Positions 13,611 through 22,012 of a stretch of 33,406 nt of DNA are shown here, piece after piece. The notes beneath the pieces were generated by a model that saw only the letters and a program-made list of their open reading frames with translations, was not told the DNA's origin and made no database searches. Every line of letters begins with the position of its first letter. Positions within the stretch are counted from its first letter, which is position 1. The DNA is from Bacillota bacterium. Its GTDB lineage: Bacteria; Bacillota; Clostridia; Oscillospirales; Ruminococcaceae. The DNA lies in NCBI GenBank assembly GCA_023457355.1, contig JAEWLW010000062.1, positions 1 through 33,406 of the forward strand, in the 5' to 3' direction. Both the position numbers and the translations under genes were made by a program.

Positions 13611-14306
13611 ATGATAGAGGAAAGACTTAAAATTGATCACATCCCGGCCGTGCTGTATGGCGAGCCGAGCGACAGGTTGTATCTTTTTATTCACGGCAAA
13701 TGCGGCTGTAAGGAAGAGGGCGAAGCCTTTGCGGAAATCGTGTGCCCCAAGGGCTGGCAGGTGCTTGCCATCGACCTGCCCGAGCACGGGGAGCGTCAGG
13801 GTGGTGAGCTTGGCTTCGACCCTTGGCATGTTGTGCCGGAGTTGCGTTTCGTACTGTTGTATGCTCGGCAGGGTTGGGGGGCTATCGCTCTGCGGGCTAC
13901 CAGCATCGGTGTGTGGTTTTCTATGCAGGTCTTCGCCGGAGAGCCGTTAGAAAAAGCTCTGTTTGTTTCTCCGGTACTGGACATGGGGAAGCTCATTCGC
14001 AATATGATGCTCTGGGCTGGGGCGGATGAAACACGGTTGCAAGCCGAACAGGAGATTTCCACTGATTTCGGGGAAACCCTGTCCTGGCGCTATCTTCAAT
14101 ACGCCAAGGAACACCCTGTCACCGATTGGAATGCAAGCACCGCAATTCTCTACGCGGGCAGGGACAACCTCACCGACCGAGCCACAGTGGATGAATTCGT
14201 CCACCGCTTCGGTTGCGACCTGACTGTTATGGAGGATAGTGCGCATTGGTTCCACAATCCAGAGCAGCTGGCGGTTTTGCGAAGCTGGGAGGAGGAGCAT
14301 GTATGA
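13611..14306 (+). CDS. Alpha/beta hydrolase
   Basis: A 231-residue cytoplasmic hydrolase. LYLFIHGKCGCKEEGEAFAE holds the oxyanion-loop HG motif, QVLAIDLPEHGERQG is the second strand and loop, and ALRATSIGVWFSM is the nucleophile elbow with Ser in S-I-G, where family members have GATS-x-G. LYAGRDNLTDRATVDEF places the acidic residue, and EDSAHWFHNPEQ carries the catalytic His. Substrate unknown. ATG at 13611 with AGAGGA 8 bases upstream. Its stop overlaps the next start (ATGA at 14303-14306), so it heads a tight operon. RATS in place of a canonical GxSxG is the only oddity. Confidence 0.85.
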   Translation: MIEERLKIDHIPAVLYGEPSDRLYLFIHGKCGCKEEGEAFAEIVCPKGWQVLAIDLPEHGERQGGELGFDPWHVVPELRFVLLYARQGWGAIALRATSIGVWFSMQVFAGEPLEKALFVSPVLDMGKLIRNMMLWAGADETRLQAEQEISTDFGETLSWRYLQYAKEHPVTDWNASTAILYAGRDNLTDRATVDEFVHRFGCDLTVMEDSAHWFHNPEQLAVLRSWEEEHV

Positions 14307-14659
14307 CAGAGCAGGAACGGGTAGACGCGCTAAAGGTGGTGACCTCGGTCATTGCGCGCTGTGAGCGGGTACAGCCTAAGTTTGCCCTCGGCACCTCGCA
14401 GCACACATTGTTGAAAAACCGCATTCAGGCCCTGAAAATTGCACAAGCCCTGTTGGCCGGAAGTGGCACGGAGATATATTCCACGCAGGATCTATCTGCC
14501 GCTTTGGAGCCTCTGTCCTCAATCATCGGAAAATGCAAAAAGGCCCGGTCAAAATATGAGCCGGGCGGCCAACAATATAACCGTTACTGCAATACCATCC
14601 GGGCCATGGAGTTGTCCCGGATGCTAATAGAGAACGAGCTGCACAGAGGGACGCTATGA
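14303..14659 (+). CDS. Small protein with internal duplication
   Basis: 118 residues, start ATG at 14303 overlapping the hydrolase stop, with GGAGGAGGAG upstream. No named family is recognised. The protein is two copies of one roughly 42-residue unit: VVTSVIARCERVQPKFALGT, HTLLKNRIQALKIAQALL and then PLSSIIGKCKKARSKYEPGG, NRYCNTIRAMELSRMLI. Each unit has a Cys-containing helix, a K-x-(E/A)-x-G turn and a second helix, so a helical-hairpin dimer within one chain is likely. Coupling with the hydrolase before it and the deformylase start after it (ATGA overlaps on both sides) suggests a conserved operon. The function is not inferred. Confidence 0.75.
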   Translation: MTEQERVDALKVVTSVIARCERVQPKFALGTSQHTLLKNRIQALKIAQALLAGSGTEIYSTQDLSAALEPLSSIIGKCKKARSKYEPGGQQYNRYCNTIRAMELSRMLIENELHRGTL

Positions 14660-14772
14660 TATGGGAGATTATGCGGGATACGACGTTTCTCCCCCAAAAG
14701 GCGGAGCCTGCCACACAGGCTAATCTTCCTGTGGCGCGTCACCCGCAACCCCCAAAAACTAAAAAACTGTAA
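14656..14772 (+). pseudogene. def: Peptide deformylase, N-terminal fragment only
   Basis: MIWEIMRDTTFLPQKAEPAT and the next ten residues match the N-terminus of clostridial peptide deformylases (MIREIxKDxxFLxQKSEPAT). After about residue 28 the sequence becomes unrelated (HPQPPKTKKL) and stops at codon 39, so the metal-binding GxGLAA, EGCLS and HExDH motifs are absent. The start overlaps the previous stop (ATGA), as in an intact operon, so the truncation is recent or at a cargo junction near 14740. It cannot deformylate. Confidence 0.75.
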
Positions 14773-14934
14773 TAAAAAGTACGGGAAATGGAGGGATGAT
14801 GTATGCACGTACCTTTTTCTATGACTGCTACCATCAAAACCACCCGTATCAGATTTAGAAATGCTTTAACCTCTGTGCCAAGTGGCCAAGCCATGGACCG
14901 GCAGTATCTTTGAATATTGTCGGTTCTTTTACGG

Positions 14935-14963
14935 TTGTTTCGTTTGCCTGATAGATGTATAAT
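14935..14963 (+). promoter_or_regulatory. Promoter of the TerB/BrxD-like/helicase operon
   Basis: TTGTTT (14935-14940), 17 bases, TATAAT (14958-14963), and the first gene starts at 15053 with AGGGA upstream. The leader would be about 80 bases. No inverted repeat large enough to call an operator was noticed. Confidence 0.7.
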
Positions 14964-15052
14964 AAAACCGACGTATTTTGGCAGAAGTTCCTATCATACG
15001 CGGTTCTGAGGACTTCATAAAAACACCCAATAGGCGAAAAGGGAACGTGAAA

Positions 15053-17968
15053 ATGGGCTTCTATTTTAGGAAATCTCTTAATTTTGGTGGAGTGCGCTTC
15101 AATTTCTCTAAGTCTGGAATCGGTGCGTCTGTCGGTATCAAAGGCTTCAGGGTGGGGGCTAATTCCCGCGGAAACTATATCCATATAGGGCGGGGCGGGC
15201 TGTACTATCATTCGGCTATCGGCAAAAAGGAAAACGCACACCGAAAAATTGCTGCTCAATCGCCTGCTCCAACTCGAGTTCAGAAATCCCTTAGTCGGAA
15301 AATCCAACAAACGGAATTGCATTTTCAAGAGATCGATAGCGGCGACCCTGCTTTCATTGTGGATTCGTCATCACAAGAGGTTGTAAACGAGATCAATGCA
15401 AAGCGCAGAAAGTTCCCATTTTGGCCATTTGCTTTTCTACTTACATTTGTTCCGGGAGCAGGGATTCCACTCGCCATGCTTGCGGCAATACTGCTTGCCA
15501 CTCTCGTTGACAAAAAACGTAAAACCACGATACTGGTCTATGACATTGAGGAAAACACAGAACAAGAGATACAGCGCTTTTACAATGCGTTTGATGAACT
15601 TATCGGGTGCGGCGCCGCATGGCATGTTGCTTCTCAGGCTTCTGTTTACGATAAAAAATATCATGCAGGGGCCAATCAACTTTTAAAAAGAACCCGTATC
15701 CCAATTGGCTATAGAATGCCGAGATATTTAAAAACTAATGTAAAAGTGCCCACTATCCCGGTGGGCCGCCAGACGATTTACTTTTTTCCTGACAGGATTT
15801 TAATATATGGTAAGAAGTCCGTCGGCGGGCTTGCCTATGATAGTTTCATCGCCACACAAAGAAGTCAAAGATTTGTTGAGAATGGTGTTGTGCCCCGCGA
15901 CGGCACGGTTGTTGGGCATACCTGGCAATATGTGAATAAATCAGGGGGGGCGGATAGACGCTTTTCAAACAATCGAAAACTTCCGATTCTGCTGTATTCA
16001 GAGGTGCTTTTTGCAAGCGATTATGGATTGCATGAGCTTGTTCAATTTTCAAAACAGGCTGCGGGCGCCGACCTGATAAGTAAGCTCGAAGAATACAAAA
16101 AAAGTGCGTTCTTAAGTGGCGATATCCCGCTGCAACCTTTGGAAACTGTACCCAGTGGAACCTACTGTACAGTGGATGATGCAATCCAAAATTATATCAG
16201 AACCACCCCGAAAGAGGCGTTGTTTTTAATGACAAATATTGAGTCGCTGGTAGAACTTCTGAAAAGAGTCTTTCCCGATGAAGAATTTACAAATGAAAAT
16301 ATAACGAGGTGCCTTCGTCGGCTCGCGATAAAAGATACCCGCCAAGGCAATGAATATTTTGCACCTGTTCAGTCACCACAAGCGCATCAAGAAGGCGGAT
16401 ACACATCCGAAAAAATCGTTCCGTCCCCCTCGTCAAAAGGCAAGCAGGCGGAGCCCTATGCGACGTTCCAAAAGATGAAGCGGCTCGGTGGGCACCATGG
16501 GGCATATGCGAGTTATTATTCGGAGGATGCCGAAACCTTTTGTAAGCAAGCGCTGTTCATGCAGGATTTCACCGATGATTACAGTGAAATTGTCCCACTT
16601 GACACCTATTACACCACCTACGCAAAAATGAACGACGCCCAACTGCGCACCTATTTCACTTGGCGCACAAAGGTGCGTCAGGGTGTTGTTGAGAATGTTT
16701 CGTTATCCTACGCATTCTGTTATGTTTTTGAACTGCTTAATGATGTCGGCGTAAGCAGTCCCAATGAAGCGATTGAAAAACTGATTGCTCTGTGGGCGGC
16801 ATTTCGGGTATTTGATGATAAATTGGATCACTATTTACGCACATGGATTCGGGACTATTATGTTGCGCACAAGCCGCAGCTGTCCGATGAATTTTCAGAA
16901 TACAGCCGACGCTTTCCTGTGCCGTATCACGGTGACGATATTGAAATGTTAGTAAGGGTTAAATCCTGTGCTTGGGATAGTTTACGGGTTATTGAAGCAT
17001 CTTCTTCCTTTAAAATTACGAACGGCCAATTTTATAAAGCCGGCAATCAGGAGATCATTGAACAATGCGTCTGTTTCACAATACGGGAGATTGCGAAGAC
17101 TTTTAAAATCAGGGGCGTCGATTTTCGAAAGTTGTTTTTCGAGAATCGCAAAGGGCAGGTGTATTCCCTTTATCAAGGAGCTGTGCATCGGGCTGTTGAC
17201 GTTTTGCCAACAGTCGTAGAGCTGGACGGTTTTGAAACAATGAAATATAACAACAGGGGCTGGTACAGAGAATATGTCAGCGTAACGCACTATCGCCCGG
17301 TTATCGGTTACATTTTAAAGCTGATAGAAATAAATATGCGGCAGCGCTTCGGTTATAAGCGCAATTTGCAGGTCCCGAATATTTCCGTGGTGGAAAACGC
17401 TTTTCTGAACAGTGAGCCTGAAAAGTTCAACTGGCCAAACCGTCCGACGCTCGATCGGCTGAAAGTTTGGAAAGGAAAAGCCTTCGCCATTATCAGCGGC
17501 GAGGACTTTGAAGCAATCATCGTCCGCGCCATTTCAGATTACTGCAAGGCTGCGCATATCGTCGTTCAAGACGGTGCTGTCAGGATTGTAAAACCGGTTG
17601 AAATTGATCTGAGCAAGCTGAAGGATATTGAGAGAGAATATTTTGAGACGGCGGAAAAACTGATCCTCGAGGAGATGCCCGCGCCTAAACCGGATTTGTC
17701 AGTTTCGGTTCTGACCGCGGCTGCGGTTACACCCGAAATAAAAGGTATGGCGTGGCTGTGCAATGCTCTATCTGCCGATGGCCAAAGCCTGCTCAGGGTA
17801 TTGCTTGGGGGCGGACAAGCCCCGCCTAACAGCGAGCTTCTGATTGAAGCAATAAACGAAACAGCGCTTGAGGCCATTGATGATAACCTCATAGACTCTA
17901 CCCGAGGTATGCCCTATGTATATGATGATTATATCGATGACCTTAGAATAGCATTGGGAGGACAGTAA
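15053..17968 (+). CDS. DUF4236-TerB_N-TerB_C membrane-anchored protein
   Basis: A 971-residue protein. Residues 1-55 are DUF4236 (MGFYFRKSLNFGGVRFNFSK, SGIGASVG, HIGRGGLYYH). A hydrophobic segment at about 122-152 (FPFWPFAFLLTFVPG to ILLATLV) could be a membrane hairpin. Residues 160-340 form a domain of unknown fold (GRQTIYFFPDRILIYGK). Residues 480-690 match TerB_N (PLDTYYTTYAKMNDAQLRTY, FTWRTKVRQGVV, LSYAFCYVFELLNDVG), and residues 800-971 match TerB_C (MAWLCNALSADGQSLL). The central TerB metal-binding domain is missing. Start at ATG 15053 rather than the TTG at 14978, since DUF4236 begins there. TAA and the next ATG are contiguous, so the three genes form one operon. It probably acts as sensor or scaffold for the ATPase and helicase. 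Confidence 0.85.
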   Translation: MGFYFRKSLNFGGVRFNFSKSGIGASVGIKGFRVGANSRGNYIHIGRGGLYYHSAIGKKENAHRKIAAQSPAPTRVQKSLSRKIQQTELHFQEIDSGDPAFIVDSSSQEVVNEINAKRRKFPFWPFAFLLTFVPGAGIPLAMLAAILLATLVDKKRKTTILVYDIEENTEQEIQRFYNAFDELIGCGAAWHVASQASVYDKKYHAGANQLLKRTRIPIGYRMPRYLKTNVKVPTIPVGRQTIYFFPDRILIYGKKSVGGLAYDSFIATQRSQRFVENGVVPRDGTVVGHTWQYVNKSGGADRRFSNNRKLPILLYSEVLFASDYGLHELVQFSKQAAGADLISKLEEYKKSAFLSGDIPLQPLETVPSGTYCTVDDAIQNYIRTTPKEALFLMTNIESLVELLKRVFPDEEFTNENITRCLRRLAIKDTRQGNEYFAPVQSPQAHQEGGYTSEKIVPSPSSKGKQAEPYATFQKMKRLGGHHGAYASYYSEDAETFCKQALFMQDFTDDYSEIVPLDTYYTTYAKMNDAQLRTYFTWRTKVRQGVVENVSLSYAFCYVFELLNDVGVSSPNEAIEKLIALWAAFRVFDDKLDHYLRTWIRDYYVAHKPQLSDEFSEYSRRFPVPYHGDDIEMLVRVKSCAWDSLRVIEASSSFKITNGQFYKAGNQEIIEQCVCFTIREIAKTFKIRGVDFRKLFFENRKGQVYSLYQGAVHRAVDVLPTVVELDGFETMKYNNRGWYREYVSVTHYRPVIGYILKLIEINMRQRFGYKRNLQVPNISVVENAFLNSEPEKFNWPNRPTLDRLKVWKGKAFAIISGEDFEAIIVRAISDYCKAAHIVVQDGAVRIVKPVEIDLSKLKDIEREYFETAEKLILEEMPAPKPDLSVSVLTAAAVTPEIKGMAWLCNALSADGQSLLRVLLGGGQAPPNSELLIEAINETALEAIDDNLIDSTRGMPYVYDDYIDDLRIALGGQ

Positions 17969-19297
17969 ATGAGCGTCGCAAATAAAATCCCGCCCCGTGT
18001 TGCAAACACGCTTCTTAACGCTTTGAAAGGCGGCGTTGTTCCGCGCACTGGACTTGGCTATATCACTGTGGGAAGAAAAGACGAGATTGACGCGCTTCTG
18101 CACGACGTCGGGACCATTTCAGTCGGCGGCGCCTCCTTCCGCTTTGTAGTCGGAAAATACGGCGCCGGAAAAAGCTTTCTATTGCAAACCATTCGCAACT
18201 ATGCGATGGAGCGCGGCTTCGTCGTCGTTGACGCAGACCTCTCGCCCGAACGCCGCCTTGTCGGCAACAAGGGTGAGGGGCTTGCGACATACAGAGAGTT
18301 GATGAAAAACCTCTCTACCCATACAGCGCCTGACGGTGGCGCTTTAAGCCTGCTTCTTCAAAAATGGATAGCGGCGCTCAAGACGGAGGTTATGACCGAA
18401 AACGCCCTGCCCGCCGATAGCGCGCGCTTGAATGAATTGGTCGAGCTGAAAATTCATCAAACTGTCAACGAGCTTGAGACGATCGTCCACGGTTTTGATT
18501 TCGCGCGCGTTATCTCTATGTACTGGAGAGCCACCGTTAATGAGGATGATGAGCTGAAAAGCAGAACCTTAAAATGGCTGCGCGGCGAGTACCCCACGAA
18601 AACCGAGGCCAAACAGGAGCTTGGGATAGGCGTTATTATTACCGACGACAACTGGTATGAATATATTAAGCTGTTTTCAATGTTCGTCGTGAAGGCCGGA
18701 TACAAGGGAATGCTGATGATGATTGACGAGCTGGTCAACCTGTTTAAAATTCCGAATTCGGTTTCTCGCCAGAATAATTATGAAAAAATTCTGACCGTAT
18801 ACAATGACATTATGCAGGGCAAGGCGCAGTATTTGGGCGTTATCATGGGTGGTACGCCGCAATGCATCGAAGATACAAGGCGGGGTGTATTCAGCTATGA
18901 GGCGCTAAAATCCCGCCTTGAAAACAGCCGGTTTTCAGATGGGACAACTCGCGACCTCCTTTCTCCGATTATAAGGCTGAAAACACTTACGCCCGAGGAA
19001 ATGTATTTTCTTGTGCAGAAGCTGGAGAGCCTGCACGCGCTGGTCTATAAATATGAGCCGAAGCTAAAGCCCGAAACCTTGCAGTGCTTTATAAAGACAG
19101 AATTTGCACGGGTCGGCGCAGGACAAAACATCACCCCGCGTGAGATTATTCGGGATTTTATCGAGATACTCAACATCATTCTCCAAAACCCTGAAAAAAC
19201 CCTTGAGAGCATCTTGGGTGGCGAGAATTTTGAATATGCCGTTTCAACCGAGAACGATGAGAACATCCATGCGGAATTTAAGGGATTTGAAATATGA
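17969..19297 (+). CDS. BrxD-like AAA/P-loop ATPase
   Basis: A 442-residue ATPase of the BREX BrxC/BrxD-type ATP-binding family (formerly DUF2791). Walker A is GKYGAGKS at 62-69 and Walker B is GMLMMIDELVNL with D253 and E254. The NYEKILTVYNDIMQGK segment and the C-terminal TPREIIRDFIEILNIILQNP motif are typical of BrxD. In type 2 BREX this gene stands next to brxHI, as here, but no pglX methyltransferase or pglZ phosphatase gene is in the window. ATG follows GGAGGA by 7 bases and abuts the TerB-gene stop. The end overlaps the helicase start by four bases (ATGA). All catalytic residues are intact. Confidence 0.88.
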   Translation: MSVANKIPPRVANTLLNALKGGVVPRTGLGYITVGRKDEIDALLHDVGTISVGGASFRFVVGKYGAGKSFLLQTIRNYAMERGFVVVDADLSPERRLVGNKGEGLATYRELMKNLSTHTAPDGGALSLLLQKWIAALKTEVMTENALPADSARLNELVELKIHQTVNELETIVHGFDFARVISMYWRATVNEDDELKSRTLKWLRGEYPTKTEAKQELGIGVIITDDNWYEYIKLFSMFVVKAGYKGMLMMIDELVNLFKIPNSVSRQNNYEKILTVYNDIMQGKAQYLGVIMGGTPQCIEDTRRGVFSYEALKSRLENSRFSDGTTRDLLSPIIRLKTLTPEEMYFLVQKLESLHALVYKYEPKLKPETLQCFIKTEFARVGAGQNITPREIIRDFIEILNIILQNPEKTLESILGGENFEYAVSTENDENIHAEFKGFEI

Positions 19298-21453
19298 GCG
19301 CATTTGAAACGCTGGCGCCGTTTATTCAGGACTATATCTATCGCAACCATTGGGAAGAGCTGCGCGAAGTTCAGGTTGCGGCTTGCGATGTTGTCTTTCA
19401 TTCGGATGCCAACCTTCTCATTGCCACGCCGACCGCCTCCGGCAAGACCGAAGCAGCATTTTTGCCTGTTATTACAGAGCTTTACAACAAGCCCGCCAGC
19501 AGCGTGGGGATTCTGTATATTGCCCCGTTGAAGGCTTTGATTAACGACCAATTTGTCCGTATAGAGACATTATTGGAAGAGGCCTGTATCCCCGTAACGA
19601 GATGGCACGGCGATGCGTCACAAGCTTTGAAAAATAAGCTTCTCAAAGATCCGAGAGGTATCATTCAAACCACGCCCGAGTCGCTTGAAGCGATGCTGAT
19701 GAAGCGCAAGCAGCAAGCGGTCAAACTGTTTTCAGATCTGCGCTTTATTATCATTGATGAAGTCCATAACTTTGTCGGTGAGGACAGGGGCGTTCAGCTG
19801 GCCTCCGTTTTAGAAAGACTTCAAAATTTGATTGGTCATGTGCCGAGGAGAATTGGTCTGTCCGCGACCTTGGGCGATAGGATTGTGGCTGAAAGCTGGA
19901 TCAACAGCGGGACAAAAAGAGCCTGCATCACCCCGAGCGTTGGCGCCGCAAGACGTAAGGCCATGATTATGGTGAATCATTTTTATGTGCTGCCCCAATC
20001 TGCGGACAAAGAACGGCGGAGCGCCTTGCCATACTTTGAATCGCTATACAGCCTGACGCGGGGAAAGAAAAGCATCGTGTTTTCAAATTCCCGTTCCGAC
20101 GTGGAGCGCAACATTGTCAATTTAAAGGACATCGCTGAGAAGCGCCGGGAGCCCGATGTTTTTATGGTGCATCACGGCAGCATCTCCGCGTCAAACCGGG
20201 AGTATGCCGAAGCACAGATGAAACTCTCAGAAATGCCGCTTGTGACCGGCGCCACCGTTACGCTGGAGCTTGGTATTGACTTGGGCGATTTGGAGCGTAT
20301 CGTCCAAACCGGCTGCCCGCACTCGGTGGCCAGCCTCTCCCAGCGGCTTGGGCGAAGCGGCCGCCGAAGCGGTGTTTCCGAGATGTGCTTTGTTTTTGAG
20401 GAAGAGAAAAAAGCGAACGCCATAGAGTTTTATAAGTCGATTAACTGGCAATTTGTCAAATGTATTGCGCTGATTGAGCTGTACCGCGAAAACTGGCTTG
20501 AACCGATCGCCATAGACCGCTATCCCTATGGCGTTCTTTATCACCAGACAATGAGCTTTCTATATGGCCACGGCGAGGCATCGCCCGAATTTTTGGCGCA
20601 ATCCATGCTCGGAGAATCAATTTTTTTGAATATTACGCAGGATGATTATAAGGTGCTTCTCAGGTATATGCTTGAAAAAAAGCAGTTGGAAAGAACCGCG
20701 TCGGGCGGTCTGCTGATTGGTGAAAAGGGCGAGCAGCTTACGAATCACTATGATTTCTTTTCGGTATTCCAAACCGAAGTCGAATACTCGGTGCGGGACG
20801 GCGCTCAGGAGGTCGGCACTTTGACTCGGCTGATGCCTGCGGACACGACTTTTGTCTTGAGCGGAAAAACATGGTCCGTCACCGAAGTTGACAAGGAACA
20901 GAAAATAATCTATGTAACAAGCGCCAAAGGGAAGCCGCCGACCGTGTGGGATGGCAGCGGCGGCGACTTTGAATATACGAAAGTTCTTCAAAAAATGCGG
21001 GAGATTATCGCCGGTGAAACAGCGTATCCCTATCTGCACCCCAGCGCGGCGGCCCGCCTTCACGAAATCAGGCTGACGGTTCAGCAGACACGGCTTTTGA
21101 AACACGATATATTTGAGCTGTCGCCCGATACCTTCGGCATTGCGATTTGGCTCGGAACAAGGGCGTCAAACGCTCTGGATTTCGCCCTTAACGCATTGCT
21201 GCCTTCAAGGCAGTATGTTCCTCATTACTGGCCGTTTTTAATCATTAAAAACGTGCATCGCAGCGCGCTTGTTAAAGCAATGGATTACATCAGAACAAAC
21301 CGCCTGTCGGTCGAAGATTTGCACATTCCCGACGATGTGAACGCAGAGGGAAAATACAACGAATTTGTGCCGCCCGCATTGCTGAGAAAGCAATATGTGG
21401 ACAGGTTTATCGATATTGATGAGTTGCAAGAGGAGATCTCTTTAGCTCTATAG
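19294..21453 (+). CDS. Lhr/BrxHI-like DEAD-box helicase
   Basis: A 719-residue superfamily 2 helicase. Walker A is ATPTASGKT at 44-52, motif Ia LYIAPLKALINDQ, motif II DEVH at 155-158, motif III SAT at 190-192, motif IV SIVFSNSRSDVER, motif V TGATVTLELGIDLG and motif VI QRLGRSGRR at 350-358. This is the Lhr-like order, and the C-terminal 350 residues are an Lhr-type winged-helix and accessory region. Its closest role model is BrxHI of type 2 BREX. It is the last gene of the operon, ending at TAG 21451-21453, 180 bases before the right-end repeat. It probably unwinds DNA or RNA under control of the BrxD-like ATPase. Confidence 0.9.
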   Translation: MSAFETLAPFIQDYIYRNHWEELREVQVAACDVVFHSDANLLIATPTASGKTEAAFLPVITELYNKPASSVGILYIAPLKALINDQFVRIETLLEEACIPVTRWHGDASQALKNKLLKDPRGIIQTTPESLEAMLMKRKQQAVKLFSDLRFIIIDEVHNFVGEDRGVQLASVLERLQNLIGHVPRRIGLSATLGDRIVAESWINSGTKRACITPSVGAARRKAMIMVNHFYVLPQSADKERRSALPYFESLYSLTRGKKSIVFSNSRSDVERNIVNLKDIAEKRREPDVFMVHHGSISASNREYAEAQMKLSEMPLVTGATVTLELGIDLGDLERIVQTGCPHSVASLSQRLGRSGRRSGVSEMCFVFEEEKKANAIEFYKSINWQFVKCIALIELYRENWLEPIAIDRYPYGVLYHQTMSFLYGHGEASPEFLAQSMLGESIFLNITQDDYKVLLRYMLEKKQLERTASGGLLIGEKGEQLTNHYDFFSVFQTEVEYSVRDGAQEVGTLTRLMPADTTFVLSGKTWSVTEVDKEQKIIYVTSAKGKPPTVWDGSGGDFEYTKVLQKMREIIAGETAYPYLHPSAAARLHEIRLTVQQTRLLKHDIFELSPDTFGIAIWLGTRASNALDFALNALLPSRQYVPHYWPFLIIKNVHRSALVKAMDYIRTNRLSVEDLHIPDDVNAEGKYNEFVPPALLRKQYVDRFIDIDELQEEISLAL

Positions 21454-21629
21454 AAACGTTAATGAGTACTTTTACCATAACTTACACCGCATCTTACGGG
21501 TTTGATATTTTTTGATTATTGCGGCCCAAATTTTGCGGTGTATTGCATGCTGGTTGTGAAAAACGATGCAGACTGCAATTCCCCCTCGGTGGCATAACCA
21601 CCGGGGAAAACGACGTAAAATCCCGTCCT

Positions 21630-21752
21630 AATATACAGAATCCACCCTAACCTAATCCTAAAAGACGAAAATGCCCAGTGAAACCCAAGGCGTCAAAGCG
21701 TTCGAATGCCCCGTTAGGCACGGAGCAAACAGTGCTAATACCGATAAACACT
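21630..21752 (+). repeat. Island right-end repeat RE2
   Basis: Copy of 12247-12371, more worn: AATATACAGAATCCA then CACCCTAAC (21643-21651) and AATCCTAAA (21654-21662), CGTTAGGCACGGAGCAAACAG and ACCGATAAACACTTC. The region just before it (21505-21560) also echoes 12120-12150 (GCGGCCCAAATTTTGCGGTG against GCGGCGCAATTTTTGCCATG), so the repeat may extend leftward. Confidence 0.65.
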
Positions 21753-21825
21753 TCATCGATCAAAGGGGCCAAACAAATTAAAATGTAAACTCTTTAAGCA
21801 GTGTTCTTAAACGAGGAAATTCCTA

Positions 21826-21863
21826 AAAATGACCGTCGGCATTATTTGACCGACGGTCATTTT
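21826..21863. terminator. 14-bp stem terminator between island 2 and the sugar locus
   Basis: AAAATGACCGTCGG (21826-21839) pairs with CCGACGGTCATTTT (21850-21863). T-runs lie on both strands (TTTT before AATAG; TTTTT before AGG on the minus strand), so it can end the minus-strand isomerase transcript and any read-through from the island. Confidence 0.75.
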
Positions 21864-21906
21864 AATAGTCGAAATTGCCGTGTTCAGGGGACGATGTTTT
21901 AATGGT

Positions 21907-22008
21907 TGTGTATCAAACGGAGAAATATATGACGAACTCAAGCTGCTAAACCATCAGTACAGTAATTACATCGCGCTCAGAGTACGTGCAAAGCAGTCTT
22001 TAAGCTAA
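21907..22008 (+). pseudogene. Short transposase-like remnant
   Basis: A frame ending at TAA 22006-22008 reads IYDELKLLNHQYSNYIALRV, RAKQSLS, which resembles the hinge region before the C-terminal domain of IS110-type transposases. It has no start and no upstream continuation that looks coding. The call is weak. It would mark an old insertion at the island edge. Confidence 0.2.
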
Positions 22009-22012
22009 CTGC

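Larger units (their letters stand above)
12396..21765. mobile_element. Island 2 in tandem behind island 1 (CIME-like)
   Basis: A 9.4-kb segment from LE2 to the second right-end repeat (21630-21752). Cargo: a methyltransferase scrap, DUF6809, the alpha/beta hydrolase operon with truncated def, and the TerB/BrxD-like/helicase operon. No recombinase gene is present. Beyond 21752 no tRNA-Pro 3' half can be seen, so the outer right boundary is uncertain and the original target end may have been lost. Confidence 0.55.

Noticed and set aside
17969..21453. A complete type 2 BREX system
   Set aside because: Only BrxD-like and BrxHI-like genes are present. No PglX methyltransferase, PglZ phosphatase, PglY or PglW is found anywhere in the window.
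3176..21765. Integrase or transposase that could move the islands
   Set aside because: All long frames were read for tyrosine recombinase (R..HxxR..Y), serine recombinase and DDE signatures; none was found except very short doubtful remnants at 985 and 21907.
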